From Streptomyces sp. Mut1 (GTDB taxonomy: Bacteria > Actinomycetota > Actinomycetes > Streptomycetales > Streptomycetaceae), in contig NZ_CP120997.1 in assembly GCF_030719295.1 (NCBI RefSeq), forward strand, positions 7,326,001 to 7,390,000: a DNA stretch of 64,000 bases. The letters run 5' to 3'. The notes beneath the pieces were generated by a model that did no database searches, was not told where the DNA came from, and worked only from the letters and a program-made list of their open reading frames with translations. Positions 25,623 to 34,149 of the stretch are shown here, piece after piece. The first letter of the stretch is position 1, and each line of letters opens with the position of its first letter. The translations under genes were made by a program, and so were the position numbers.

Positions 25623-26342
25623 ATGAATTCCGATTTCTATCCGGACGTGATCAGGGCGGGCGGCCTGGCCGCCGCGCTCGAGGAATGTGCAGCGATACCT
25701 CACACCCCGATCACCGTTACTCAGAAGCCAGGGCGAAATCCCGAATCGGTCACCATCGATTCCACCGCACCCGGACGGCTCCCACTGGAGGTCTTCCCCC
25801 GGATCGAAAGCCGTGCGTTCCAAATCATCGGCAGGTCCGGGGGCGTCAACATCGTCATCGGGGTGACTAAGGACCTCCGGGAGGTCGTGGCGGTCGGCGC
25901 CGCCTGGGGGGTGGGCACGGACGTGCCACGGATGCGGGAGGCATTCCCCTTCCTGCAGTTCGACTCGGTCGCCGAGGCACACGAGCGCGGACCCGAGGCA
26001 GCGGTCGCCGCCCAGTGGGAGATGCTGTGCGACAAGGCGGCGGCCATACCCAGATTCCCTGAGTTCGCCGCGGTGTTGGAGGCTGCGTACGCGGAGCCCC
26101 GGCTGCGGTCGCTTTTCCCCTTCACCAGCCACTGGACGGTCGCCTTCAGCTCCTGCACCGGGCGCCGCTACCGGTGCGAGGTGGCGATCGCTCCGCAGTA
26201 CGGCGATGGGCCGTACCTGGTGCTGCGGTACCCGAACACCGGCGTGCACGGAGAGACCGCCACCGCGGCGCAGGCGGTGGCGCTGGCCCTGGCGCACCTC
26301 CCGGACTCTGTCGGCCCGGCCACCGCAGGGCACCCACGATGA
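25623..26342 (+). CDS. DUF6193-like protein
   Basis: 239 residues. It opens with FYPDVIRAGGLAAALEE and contains EAHERGPEAAVAAQWEML, then FAAVLEAAYAEPRLRSLFPFTSHWTVAFSSCTG, then a C-terminal VALALAHLP. This is the DUF6193 pattern, labelled 'natural product biosynthesis protein' in some Streptomyces annotations, with no proven activity. It begins with ATG 25623 and stands alone. Confidence 0.7.
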   Translation: MNSDFYPDVIRAGGLAAALEECAAIPHTPITVTQKPGRNPESVTIDSTAPGRLPLEVFPRIESRAFQIIGRSGGVNIVIGVTKDLREVVAVGAAWGVGTDVPRMREAFPFLQFDSVAEAHERGPEAAVAAQWEMLCDKAAAIPRFPEFAAVLEAAYAEPRLRSLFPFTSHWTVAFSSCTGRRYRCEVAIAPQYGDGPYLVLRYPNTGVHGETATAAQAVALALAHLPDSVGPATAGHPR

Positions 26343-26641
26343 TCGCGGTCTGATCGAGTTCCAGTCGCGCGGACCAGTCCGAGCCAGTCGTCGCGAGCGG
26401 CCGGCCAGGCCGCCAGATGTACCCCGGTGGTGGCGAGGCCCAGGGCGGCGGTGACGTCCCAGCAGCGAGGGACGCGGGTTCCCAGCGGAGCCGGATGCAG
26501 CCGAGCGGGAGTCGTGGAGCATCGGGGGCGAGCCAGTAAAGTGCGGTTGCCGGCGCAAGGGTGTCTGCGTAGCTCGTCGCGAAACGATCTTGGGGTCGGT
26601 TTCCGCAGACACCCCTTGGGTCACACCACCAGGAGGAACCA
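26343..26641. other. Possible decayed gene remnant
   Basis: The minus strand contains a protein-like stretch (WDVTAALGLATTGVHLAAW, ARDDWLGLVRATG) without start or continuation. It may be a gene relic. AGGAGG at 26631-26636 belongs to the next gene. Confidence 0.3.
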
Positions 26642-27031
26642 GTGTCGAACCCGCAGCTGCTCACCCCCGAGGAGAGGCTCGCTGACGCGAAGAGGTTGTT
26701 GAGCCTTCCGCCTGTTGTCGTGATCTGCGGGTCCACCCGGTTCATGACCGAGATGACCGAGGCGGATCTGCGGGAGACGAAAGACGGAAGGATTGTCGTC
26801 AAACCGGGCTGTGACATGAAGTCGCCGCACGAACTCTGGGCTGATCCGGTCGAGGCCGAGGCGCTGAAGGTTCGACTCGATGATCTGCACCGGGCGAAGA
26901 TCCGCCTCGCTGATGAGGTGCTCGTAGTCGGCGACTACATCGGAGACAGCACCCGAGCGGAAATCGCCTACGCCCGGTCGCTGGGCAAGCCCGTACGGTT
27001 CACGCACCCCGAAGTAGACCCTGATGCCTGA
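26642..27031 (+). CDS. Nucleoside 2-deoxyribosyltransferase-like protein
   Basis: 129 residues from GTG 26642, with AGGAGG eight bases upstream. PPVVVICGSTRFMTEM opens a Rossmann-like fold. DLHRAKIRLADEVLVVGDYIGDSTRAEIAYARSLGKPVRF gives the S-x-R-x-E-I-x-Y-A pattern of the nucleoside 2-deoxyribosyltransferase/DUF4406 superfamily, with the conserved glutamate. Such proteins occur in phages and actinobacterial accessory DNA; the substrate is unknown. It overlaps a possible 52-residue frame downstream. Confidence 0.65.
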   Translation: MSNPQLLTPEERLADAKRLLSLPPVVVICGSTRFMTEMTEADLRETKDGRIVVKPGCDMKSPHELWADPVEAEALKVRLDDLHRAKIRLADEVLVVGDYIGDSTRAEIAYARSLGKPVRFTHPEVDPDA

Positions 27032-27182
27032 CCGCACCCCCTGCCTGGAGATCCTGATGCTCTGCGGCTCCTACTGCATGGTCTCCTACGTCACCAACAA
27101 GCTGCGGCTTCCCCTTGAGACGTGGGCGGCACGGTTCTCGCAGTGCGGTGCCGCCCCGGATGCGGGTTACTTGCCGCTGTAG
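27024..27182 (+). CDS. Possible 52-residue protein
   Basis: Starts 8 bases before the preceding stop codon and ends 16 bases inside the 3' end of the convergent aldo/keto reductase gene. EILMLCGSYCMVSYVTNKL and LPLETWAARFSQCG look protein-like. There is no independent ribosome-binding site, but coupling to the upstream gene is possible. It could equally be chance. Confidence 0.3.
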   Translation: MPDRTPCLEILMLCGSYCMVSYVTNKLRLPLETWAARFSQCGAAPDAGYLPL

Positions 27183-28024
27183 ACGGGGAAGGCGGCGTGC
27201 TCGCCGTAGTCCCGCTCGTCGAGCGTGCGCAGCGCGGCCATGTCCGCTTCGGAGATCTCGAAGTCGACATCGGCGTTGGAGCGCATGTGCTCGGGGTTCG
27301 CCGTCTTCGGTAGCGGCTGGGTGCCCAGTTGCAGGGCGTAGCGGATGCACAGCTGCGGGACGCCGACCGCGTACTTCTCGGCGATCGCGGTGATCCGGCG
27401 GCTGCCGAGGAGCGTGCCGTGTGCGATCGGTGAGTACGCCTGTACGAGGATGTTCTGCTCCTCGCAGAAGGTCAGCAGCTCGGCCGGGGTGTTTCCGGCG
27501 TGCAGGAGTACCTGGTTCACATGCGGTGCCACGGTCCCGTGGGCGAGGATGTTCTCCAGGTCGGAGCGGAGGAAGTTCGAGACTCCGATGGCGCGGATTT
27601 TGCCCGCCCCGTGGGCCTCCTCCAGTGCGCGCCACGCCTGGCGGTTGCCCTCGGCGTAGTCGCCGCCACGGAAGTCGTCCCACGGCTGCGGGGCGTGGAT
27701 CAGCATCAGGTCGATGTAGCCGATGTCCAGCTTCGCCAGTGACGCGTCGATCGCGGCGACCGCCGGGTCGAAGTCCTTGATGTCCGCCGCCAGCTTCGTG
27801 GATACGAACAGGTCTTCGCGGGCGACGCCGCTGGTGCGGATGCCCTCCCCGACCCCCTGCTCATTGCCGTATGCCTGAGCGGTGTCGATGTTGCGGTAGC
27901 CGGTCCCGATCGCCGCGCGCACGGCGTCGGATGCCTTGTCGTCGTCGATGAACCACGTGCCCAGGCCGAGCTTCGGGATCTCGACACCATTGGACAGGGT
28001 GTAGGTCTCGGTCAGGATGCTCAT
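27167..28024 (-). CDS. Aldo/keto reductase
   Basis: 285 residues, AKR5-like. The catalytic tetrad is visible: DTAQAYGNE (Asp, Tyr), STKLA (Lys), LMLIHAPQPW (His). NADPH-binding features lie toward the C-terminus (PKTANPEHMRSN). It is a cytoplasmic NADPH-dependent carbonyl reductase with unknown substrate. The ATG at 28024 overlaps the cupin gene stop (ATGA), so the two form an operon, facing an XRE/MmyB regulator. That arrangement suggests inducible metabolism of a small carbonyl or xenobiotic. Confidence 0.9.
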   Translation of the reverse strand: MSILTETYTLSNGVEIPKLGLGTWFIDDDKASDAVRAAIGTGYRNIDTAQAYGNEQGVGEGIRTSGVAREDLFVSTKLAADIKDFDPAVAAIDASLAKLDIGYIDLMLIHAPQPWDDFRGGDYAEGNRQAWRALEEAHGAGKIRAIGVSNFLRSDLENILAHGTVAPHVNQVLLHAGNTPAELLTFCEEQNILVQAYSPIAHGTLLGSRRITAIAEKYAVGVPQLCIRYALQLGTQPLPKTANPEHMRSNADVDFEISEADMAALRTLDERDYGEHAAFPVYSGK

Positions 28025-28455
28025 GCGTTCTCTCCGCTCTTCGGCAGTCGGCCGTACACCTCGTCGGTGACGGGCTCCAGCCACTCGTTGCTGACGTCTT
28101 CTCCCGGCGTGATGAAGGCGACGTGGGAGAACCACGAGTCGGCCTTCGCGCCGTGCCAGTGTTTGGTGCCCGCCGGGACGCGGATCGCGGTGCCCGGCTC
28201 CATGCCGACCGCGTCCTGCCCTTCGGCCTGGTACCAGCCGCTGCCGGCCGTGCACAGCAGGACCTGATCACCGCCGCCGCCCGTGCCGTGGTGGATGTGC
28301 CAGTTGTTGCGGCAGCCCGGCTCGAACGACACGTTGCTGACCGGTACGCTTCCGCCGGCCAGGGGAGCCAGGTAGCTCTGCCCGATGAAGTTCTCGGCGT
28401 AGGCGTCGTTGGTCTCTCCGAGCGGAAAGATCTGCTCGAATCCGTGGTCGGTCAT
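28021..28455 (-). CDS. Single-domain cupin
   Basis: 144 residues. Cupin motif 1 is GCRNNWHIHHGTGGGGDQVLL and motif 2 PAGTKHWHGAK, giving the usual His/His/Glu(Asp)/His metal site. The sequence resembles carboxymuconolactone-decarboxylase-associated cupins that accompany reductases. The start at 28455 gives MTDHGFEQIFPLGE, a typical N-terminus. It is first in a two-gene operon with the aldo/keto reductase and may be an isomerase, dioxygenase or sensor. Confidence 0.85.
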   Translation of the reverse strand: MTDHGFEQIFPLGETNDAYAENFIGQSYLAPLAGGSVPVSNVSFEPGCRNNWHIHHGTGGGGDQVLLCTAGSGWYQAEGQDAVGMEPGTAIRVPAGTKHWHGAKADSWFSHVAFITPGEDVSNEWLEPVTDEVYGRLPKSGENA

Positions 28456-28687
28456 ATCGGCTGCCTCCGTGACCCTGATGGTGTTGTGCCTGCTCCGGAA
28501 CGCCTCGGCGGGCTGGATCCGGCGTCCACGGCGTTCGGCCGTCCGGCGTAGGAGGCCAGGCGGGTGATGGCCTCGCTCAGCCCGTCCTCGCTCAGCTCGT
28601 CCTCGGGCAGCCCGTTGTCCTTCGCCTTCGGTGACGCGCTGTCGTGCCGAATTCCACGCTGCCACGCCTGCCGGCGCGCGTGCAGAG

Positions 28688-28731
28688 GAGAATGTCTTCC
28701 CGGGAGAAGGGCATCCTGGGAAGAATTTCTC
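28688..28731. promoter_or_regulatory. Imperfect inverted repeat in the cupin/XRE divergent promoter
   Basis: GAGAATGTCTTCCC at 28688-28701 faces GGGAAGAATTTCTC at 28718-28731: 12 of 14 positions are complementary, with a 16-bp spacer. It lies 39 bp before the XRE gene start in a 314-bp divergent region, so it is a candidate operator for that regulator. Confidence 0.5.
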
Positions 28732-28769
28732 CCCCTCACAGCTGGTGCGTTCACTGCCAGACTGGAGGC

Positions 28770-29630
28770 ATGAGCCCATCACCGCATCTGAACGAGCTGG
28801 GGGAGTTCCTCAAGGCACGCCGATCCGAGCTGACCCCCCGCGCCGTGGGCCTGCCCGACAAGGCCGGAAAGCGCCGGGTGGCGGGTCTGCGCCGTGAAGA
28901 GGTCGCACAGCTGGCGGCGATCTCCACGGACTACTACACCCGACTCGAACAGGGGCGTCTGCCTGCCTCTGCCCCCGTACTCGAAGCTGTTGCACAGGCC
29001 CTCGGCCTGGATGAAGACCAGCGCCGCTACCTCTTCGGGCTCGCGGGCAAGGAAGCGGACAAGCCGCGCCGCCGCGCCCGCCAAAGGGTCCAGCCGCAGT
29101 TGCGCCGGGTGCTGGAAGACCTCGCGGCCACCCCGGCCGTCGTCATGGGCCGCCGCATGGACATTCTCGCCTGGAACTCCCTCGCCGCCGCCATGGTGAC
29201 CGATTTCGCAGCCGTTCCGGAAAAGCACCGGAACTACGTCCGCGTCCTTTTCACCGATCCGGCCATGCGAACGCTCTACGCCGACTGGAAAAGCGTGGCA
29301 CGCATGGCGGTTGCACAACTGCGCATGGAAGCAGCGAAATACCCGGACGACCCGAGACTGACCGCCCTGGTCGGCGAACTGTGTGTCCAGGACGGAGACT
29401 TCCGCAGGTGGTGGGCCGCCCACCACGTCGCCACCCTCGGCGTCGGAACCAAGGTCCTCGACCATCCCGTCGCCGGGCGGCTGTCACTGGACTGGGACAC
29501 CCTCACCGCCGGCACCGACCCCGACCAGCAGCTCGTCCTGTGGACCGCCGAGGCCGGATCACCCACCTATGACCGGCTGCGCATCCTCGCCTCGTGGGCC
29601 GCCGACCACGCGATCTCGTCGGCCTCCTGA
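28770..29630 (+). CDS. XRE-family regulator with MmyB-like ligand domain
   Basis: 286 residues from ATG 28770 (GGAGG six bases before). The N-terminal helix-turn-helix contains LRREEVAQLAAISTDYYTRLEQGR. The C-terminal MmyB-like PAS-type domain begins near VVMGRRMDILAWNSLAAAMV and includes NYVRVLFTDPAMRTLYADW and RWWAAHHV. MmyB-type regulators in Streptomyces commonly control an adjacent divergent oxidoreductase operon; here that would be the cupin-aldo/keto reductase pair. The bound ligand is unknown. Confidence 0.9.
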   Translation: MSPSPHLNELGEFLKARRSELTPRAVGLPDKAGKRRVAGLRREEVAQLAAISTDYYTRLEQGRLPASAPVLEAVAQALGLDEDQRRYLFGLAGKEADKPRRRARQRVQPQLRRVLEDLAATPAVVMGRRMDILAWNSLAAAMVTDFAAVPEKHRNYVRVLFTDPAMRTLYADWKSVARMAVAQLRMEAAKYPDDPRLTALVGELCVQDGDFRRWWAAHHVATLGVGTKVLDHPVAGRLSLDWDTLTAGTDPDQQLVLWTAEAGSPTYDRLRILASWAADHAISSAS

Positions 29631-29739
29631 ACCGGCTCGCCGGGCGTGGCCCGGATCACCCATGCCGGGCCGGAGCGCATCCGCAGCCGGAAACGACGAC
29701 TGGGCGGGCGAGCGCTGTTCCGCCGGCGACGTCCCTCCG

Positions 29740-29935
29740 GTGAGGGACGGGTGGCATCATGGCTGGTGACTTGGGCGGCAGCGCTCCGAGGAAACCGGTG
29801 TGAATCCGGTGCGGTACCGCCACTGTGATCGGCGAGCGGATCCCGACGTGCCACTGCCCCGCGCGGGCGGGGCACCGGGGCGCGCGCTTGCCCGAGAGCC
29901 AGAGACTCACGCTGTCGCCCCCTCGACGTACCCCC
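29740..29935 (+). promoter_or_regulatory. Cobalamin riboswitch upstream of the ferredoxin gene
   Basis: Core GAGGAAACCGGTGTGAATCC, then ggtgcggtaccGCCACTGT, matches the B12 box. A long GC hairpin (GTGCCACTGCCCCGCGCG region) and GAGCCAGAGAC follow. Boundaries are approximate. It leads into the ferredoxin-FhuF-like pair. Confidence 0.88.
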
Positions 29936-29970
29936 GGGGCGGAACTCCCCGGCGAGAGGGAGGACGCGGC

Positions 29971-30363
29971 ATGCTTGAACAGCCCGCCGACGAGAACGTA
30001 CCGACAGCGGACCGGGCGGTCCCGTGCCGGGTGGTGGTGTGCCGCGACTGCTGCTGCGGGACCGTGAAGGTCGACGCCGATCACGCGGCGCAGACCGCGC
30101 GGTTGCGGGAGATCGCCCCGGTGCGGATCTCCGAGTGCCTGGACGTGTGCGATCAGGCCAACGTCGTCGTCGTGCAGCCCTCGGCGGCCGCACGGGCGGC
30201 AGGCGCCCGCCCGGTCTGGCTCGGGCTGGTCAATGACCCGGCAGCGACGGAGGACATAGTGGAATGGGTGCGGGCCGGCGGGCCGGGTGTCGCGGCCCGC
30301 CCCGAGATCCTGGACCTCTATGTGATCGCCGCGCCCCGCCGCGTCGGGACAGCGGCCTCATGA
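29971..30363 (+). CDS. Thioredoxin-like (2Fe-2S) ferredoxin
   Basis: 130 residues from ATG 29971 (GGGAGG upstream). Cysteines at 24, 27-29 (VVCRDCCCGT), 56 and 60 (SECLDVCDQANVVVV) fit the four-ligand set of thioredoxin-like [2Fe-2S] ferredoxins. It overlaps the next gene by four bases (ATGA). Placed directly after a cobalamin riboswitch, it is likely an electron carrier made when B12 is scarce, for example to reduce cobalt or a corrinoid during uptake or adenosylation. That role is inference. Confidence 0.8.
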   Translation: MLEQPADENVPTADRAVPCRVVVCRDCCCGTVKVDADHAAQTARLREIAPVRISECLDVCDQANVVVVQPSAAARAAGARPVWLGLVNDPAATEDIVEWVRAGGPGVAARPEILDLYVIAAPRRVGTAAS

Positions 30364-31133
30364 ACGGCGGCCGGGGCACGGCGGACGACGTACCGGCGGA
30401 CGACGTACCGATGGACGACGTACCGATGGACGACGTACCGGCATACGACGTACCGGCGGACGAGGTCGTCGAGGCGCTGCGGGACGTCGCGCGGCTGGGA
30501 GGCTTCTTCGCCCTCGACACGGTCCGGGGGCTCGCGTCCGGCTCCGGCTCCGGCTCCGGTGAGGAGCGTCTCACGCGGGAGGGTTTCGCGGCGCGGGCCA
30601 GGACCGTCAACGAACGCTACGGCACTGCCGAAACCCGTATCGGCGTCTCCATCGCCCACCTCGGACTCGCGGCACGCCTGTGGTCGCCGGTCCTCGCCTG
30701 CGCCCTGGTCCACGGGATCGTGCCGGTGATGACCACCGTGGAATGGGCCGGCGACGGCTCAGCCCTTCGGCTGGCCGGGCCGCGGGGCAGCCGCGTCCCC
30801 CCGTCCGGGTCGTCACCGGCGGACGCCGTGGCCACGCAGACCGACGGCGTCCTTCAGCGCGTCGAGAGCCACCTGCCCGTCAAGATGGCGCCGCGGCTGC
30901 TCGCGGGGAACTCCGCTTCCGCGCTGGCCGGTTCGGCGGCGCAGCTGCTGAGATCCCGGCCCGGCCTGCGGGCGCCGCTCACCGAGCTGACACGGGAACT
31001 CCTGGAGACCGGACGGCTGCGCGGGACCGGCCGGATCACCGGCCCCGAGCTGACCTTCCGCCGCCGCAGCTGCTGCCTCTACTACCGGGCGCCGAACGGC
31101 TCGAAGTGCGGGGACTGCTGCCTGGTCCGGTGA
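30360..31133 (+). CDS. FhuF-like (2Fe-2S) reductase
   Basis: 257 residues. The C-terminus has CC-x10-C-x2-C (RRSCCLYYRAP...SKCGDCC), the [2Fe-2S] ligand pattern of FhuF-type ferric-siderophore reductases. The middle (RIGVSIAHLGLAARLWSPVLACAL) also fits that family. The N-terminus carries five near-identical pentapeptides ending DDVP, encoded by a 15-bp tandem repeat. It is translationally coupled to the ferredoxin and controlled by a cobalamin riboswitch, so reduction of a corrinoid or cobalt rather than a ferric siderophore is a reasonable hypothesis. Confidence 0.8.
   Translation: MNGGRGTADDVPADDVPMDDVPMDDVPAYDVPADEVVEALRDVARLGGFFALDTVRGLASGSGSGSGEERLTREGFAARARTVNERYGTAETRIGVSIAHLGLAARLWSPVLACALVHGIVPVMTTVEWAGDGSALRLAGPRGSRVPPSGSSPADAVATQTDGVLQRVESHLPVKMAPRLLAGNSASALAGSAAQLLRSRPGLRAPLTELTRELLETGRLRGTGRITGPELTFRRRSCCLYYRAPNGSKCGDCCLVR
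30384..30458 (+). repeat. 15-bp in-frame tandem repeat in the FhuF-like gene
   Basis: Five units of GACGACGTACCGnnn (the fifth begins TAC) encode repeated D-D-V-P with a variable fifth residue. It is likely unstable in copy number, but length changes keep the frame. Confidence 0.85.
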
Positions 31134-31136
31134 CCG

Positions 31137-31165
31137 GGTCCGGTCGCGAGATCAGGCACCGGACC
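31137..31165. terminator. Hairpin between FhuF-like and ABC ATPase genes
   Basis: GGTCCGGT...ACCGGACC, an 8-bp perfect stem with a 13-base loop, flanked by further pairing GTGACC/GGTCAC. It lies in a 37-bp convergent gap. Confidence 0.6.
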
Positions 31166-31170
31166 GGAGG

Positions 31171-31974
31171 TCACCTCTCCGCGCCGGGCAACGGCGGCCC
31201 GTCCGCCGGCAGGAACGTCACCTGGGGGCGGCCCGTGCGGGGATGCACCGCGACCTCGGCCGTCACCTCGTAGACCTCCGCGAGCAGGCGCGGAGTGAGC
31301 ACCTCGTGCGGCGGTCCGGACGCGACGACACCGCCGTCGCGCAGAACGTACAGGCGATCGCAGTAGTACGCGGCCAGGTTGAGGTCGTGCAGGGCGACGA
31401 GAACCGTCGCGGGCAGTCGGCGCAGCGCGGACAGGATCTCCAACTGATGCCGGATGTCCAGGTGGTTGGTCGGTTCGTCCAGGACGAGCAGTGACGGCTC
31501 CTGGGCCAGGGCACGGGCGATCAGCACCCGCTGCCGCTCGCCGCCGGAGAGATGGTCGAAGGGGCGGTCGGCCAGGGTGACGGCGTCGACCGAGGCGAGC
31601 GCCGTCTCGATCGTGGCGGCGTCCTCGGCCGTGTCGCCCGACAGGAGCCGTTTGTGCGGGGTCCGGCCCATCGCGACGACTTCCCGCACACTCAGATCGA
31701 GGCCGGACGGGGTGTCCTGCACCACCGCGGCCAGTGTGCGCGCGAGCCGGCGTGGGGGCAGGGTCCAGGCGTCGGCGCCGTCGACGCGGACCGTTCCGGC
31801 TTCCGGGCGCAGGACGCGGTAGACGGCGCGCAGCAGGCTCGACTTGCCACTGCCGTTCGGGCCGACGAGGCCGATGGTCTCGCCGGGACGGGCCGTGAGC
31901 GTGACGTCGTGGACCAGTCGCCGGGCGCAGGCCGTGAGTGTGACGCCCTCGACGCGCAGTTCGGCCGCTGTCAT
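31171..31974 (-). CDS. ABC transporter ATPase, BtuD/FecE-like (B12 uptake)
   Basis: 267 residues. Walker A is GPNGSGKSS, Q-loop VVQDTPSG, signature LSGGERQR, Walker B LLVLDEPTNHLD, H-loop ALHDLNLA. It is the ATPase of an iron-siderophore/cobalamin-type importer. The ATG at 31974 overlaps the permease stop by four bases. It is the last gene of the riboswitch-led leftward operon, so it should energise cobalamin (or corrinoid) import. Confidence 0.9.
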   Translation of the reverse strand: MTAAELRVEGVTLTACARRLVHDVTLTARPGETIGLVGPNGSGKSSLLRAVYRVLRPEAGTVRVDGADAWTLPPRRLARTLAAVVQDTPSGLDLSVREVVAMGRTPHKRLLSGDTAEDAATIETALASVDAVTLADRPFDHLSGGERQRVLIARALAQEPSLLVLDEPTNHLDIRHQLEILSALRRLPATVLVALHDLNLAAYYCDRLYVLRDGGVVASGPPHEVLTPRLLAEVYEVTAEVAVHPRTGRPQVTFLPADGPPLPGAER

Positions 31975-33062
31975 GCCGCGCCTCCCGCCTTCTTGCGCGC
32001 GTCGCGCCGCATCAGCCACAGGAAGAACGGCCCTCCGCACAGGGCGGTGAGCACGCCGACCGGGATCTCCTGCGGTGCCGCAACGGTTCGCGCCGCGATG
32101 TCGGCCAGGACCAGGAACGACGCACCCCCCAGCGCGGCGGCGGGCAGCACACGCCGGTGGTCGCCGCCGACGAGCAGCCGCACGACGTGCGGCAGCATCA
32201 GACCGACGAAACCGATCGGTCCGGCGGCGGCGACCAGCACACCGGTGACCAGCGAGACGAGCACGAACATCCGGGCCCGGAACCGAGCGACATCCAGACC
32301 CATGGTGGCGGCGGCCTCCTCCCCGGCGAGCAGCAGGTTCAGGTTCGGGGACTGCACCATGAGGACGGCGATCCCGAGCAGCAGCGCCAGACCGGGCAGC
32401 CAGAGCGAACTCCAGGACACACCGCCCAGACCGCCCAGCGTCCAGGCGAGGACGGTGCGCGCCTCGTTGCCGTTGTCCGTCGTCAGGAGCAGCAGGTTCA
32501 GCAGCGCGCTGAGCACCGACGCCACCGCGACCCCGGCCAGGATGAGCCGCAGCGAGGTGATGCGGCCGCCGGTGCGGGCGGCGGCGTAGACGAGTACGAG
32601 CGCGCCCAGCGCCCCCGTGAACGCGGCCGCCGACAGGGACACCGCGCCGAAGAGGCTCACCCCGAACACGATCACCGCGACCGCCCCGAGCGAGGCACCG
32701 GAGGACACCCCGAGGAGGTACGGCTCGGCGAGCGGGTTGCGCACCAGTGCCTGCAACGCCGTTCCGACGACGGCGAGGCCCGCGCCGGTGACCGCGCCGA
32801 GCAGGACGCGTGGCCCGCGCACGTCGAGGACGATCGTCTCCCGTGCCCGGGTCCAGGTGGGCTCCGTCCAGTCGGCGCCGAACGCGTGCGTCACGATGCC
32901 CCACACCTGGGCGGGCGGCACGCGCACCGAGCCGACGGCGAGTCCTGCGGTCAGGCAGGCGGCCAGGAGCACGGTGAGCGCGACCAGGGTGACGGCGAAC
33001 GCGGCCCGGCGGCGCGGCTTCACCACAGCGGTGCTCGCGGCGCCCGTGGTGGACGCGGTCAC
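31971..33062 (-). CDS. ABC transporter permease, FecCD/BtuC family
   Basis: 363 residues from GTG 33062, with about ten membrane helices. The conserved FecCD features are GPRVLLGAVTGAGLAVVGTALQALVRNPLAEPYLLGVSSGA and the late GPIGFVGLMLPHVVRLLVGGDHR. The start overlaps the substrate-binding-protein stop (GTGA). It forms the membrane channel of the importer together with the downstream ATPase. Confidence 0.92.
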   Translation of the reverse strand: MTASTTGAASTAVVKPRRRAAFAVTLVALTVLLAACLTAGLAVGSVRVPPAQVWGIVTHAFGADWTEPTWTRARETIVLDVRGPRVLLGAVTGAGLAVVGTALQALVRNPLAEPYLLGVSSGASLGAVAVIVFGVSLFGAVSLSAAAFTGALGALVLVYAAARTGGRITSLRLILAGVAVASVLSALLNLLLLTTDNGNEARTVLAWTLGGLGGVSWSSLWLPGLALLLGIAVLMVQSPNLNLLLAGEEAAATMGLDVARFRARMFVLVSLVTGVLVAAAGPIGFVGLMLPHVVRLLVGGDHRRVLPAAALGGASFLVLADIAARTVAAPQEIPVGVLTALCGGPFFLWLMRRDARKKAGGAA

Positions 33063-34126
33063 TTGAAGCTGTCCGGGTGCAGCCCGCGCGCCAGGTCGCC
33101 CACCGCGTCCGCCGAGCGGACGCCGACGAGGGTGTCGGTCAGTGGCAGCACCACGAAACGCTTGTTCTTGATCGCGGGCACGTCGGCGAGTGCGGGCTGG
33201 GAGAGCAGGAACTTCTTCTTCTGGGCGACGCCGGTCCCCGCGTAGTCGTAGATGGCGATCACGTCCGGCCTGCGGTCGACGACCTGTTCCCAGGAGACGT
33301 CGCCGAACACGTCGTCCAGGTCGGAGAAGACGTTCTTGCCGCCGGCCAGCCTGATCAGTTCGTTGCCCAGGCCCTTGCCGCCGGCCGTGAAGGCGGACTT
33401 GTCGCCGCTGTCGTAGACGAACACGGAGACGTCGCGCGCGTCCTTCACGGTCTCGCTCGCCTTGTCGACGCGGGTGCGCAGTTCGGAGACGAGTGCGGAC
33501 GCGCGGTCGGAGACGCCGAAGATCTTGCCGATCGTGCGTATCTCGGTGTACGTGTCCTGCATGGTCACCCCCTTCTTCCCGGCGCAGTTCTCCCGGTTGA
33601 GGTAGGTGTCGATGCCCGCGTCCTCGAACGCCTTGCGCGAGCGGCCCTCCTTCTCCGCGAACGCGCTGGCGTACCCGCCGTAGACGAAATCGGGATCGGT
33701 ATCGAGGACCTTCTCGAACGACGGCGCCTGCTTCGACAGCTGCGGGATCGACGCGAAGTCCTCGCGCAGCGCGGGCAGGACCGCCGAGTCGGGGTACGAC
33801 GTACCGGCCATCCGGTCCTTGAGCCCGAGCGCGAGCATCAGCTCGGCCGGATGCTGGTGGATGGTCACCGCGCGGGACGGCGGCTTCGTGTACGTCGTCC
33901 TGACACCGCAGTTGTCGATGGTGACGGGGAAGCCCTTCGCCGTCGAGGCACTTGCCTCCGGGGAGCCGGCGGCGGTGCCGGAGGAGCCGCAGCCGGCCGT
34001 CAGCAGGATCGCCGACAGCGCGGTGACGGCCGCGGCGAGGCGCGCCGGACCGCGCCCGCGTGAGGCCGCGGACGCCGCGTGCGAGGGGAAGAACGAGAAA
34101 TGGGGACGGCTGTGACCGTCGTGCAT
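33059..34126 (-). CDS. ABC transporter substrate-binding lipoprotein, BtuF-like
   Basis: 355 residues from ATG 34126 (AGGAGG nine bases upstream). A basic N-terminus and a hydrophobic segment end in the lipobox LTAGC. The mature part is a FecB/BtuF-like clamp: PSRAVTIHQHPAELMLALGL, FEKVLDTDPDFVYGGY and SWEQVVDRRPDVIAIYD. A cobalamin riboswitch in the leader makes cobalamin or another corrinoid the likely ligand, although related actinobacterial proteins have been proposed to bind F420 precursors. Confidence 0.88.
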   Translation of the reverse strand: MHDGHSRPHFSFFPSHAASAASRGRGPARLAAAVTALSAILLTAGCGSSGTAAGSPEASASTAKGFPVTIDNCGVRTTYTKPPSRAVTIHQHPAELMLALGLKDRMAGTSYPDSAVLPALREDFASIPQLSKQAPSFEKVLDTDPDFVYGGYASAFAEKEGRSRKAFEDAGIDTYLNRENCAGKKGVTMQDTYTEIRTIGKIFGVSDRASALVSELRTRVDKASETVKDARDVSVFVYDSGDKSAFTAGGKGLGNELIRLAGGKNVFSDLDDVFGDVSWEQVVDRRPDVIAIYDYAGTGVAQKKKFLLSQPALADVPAIKNKRFVVLPLTDTLVGVRSADAVGDLARGLHPDSFK

Positions 34127-34149
34127 GGGAAGCCTCCTGCGGAGTCCGC

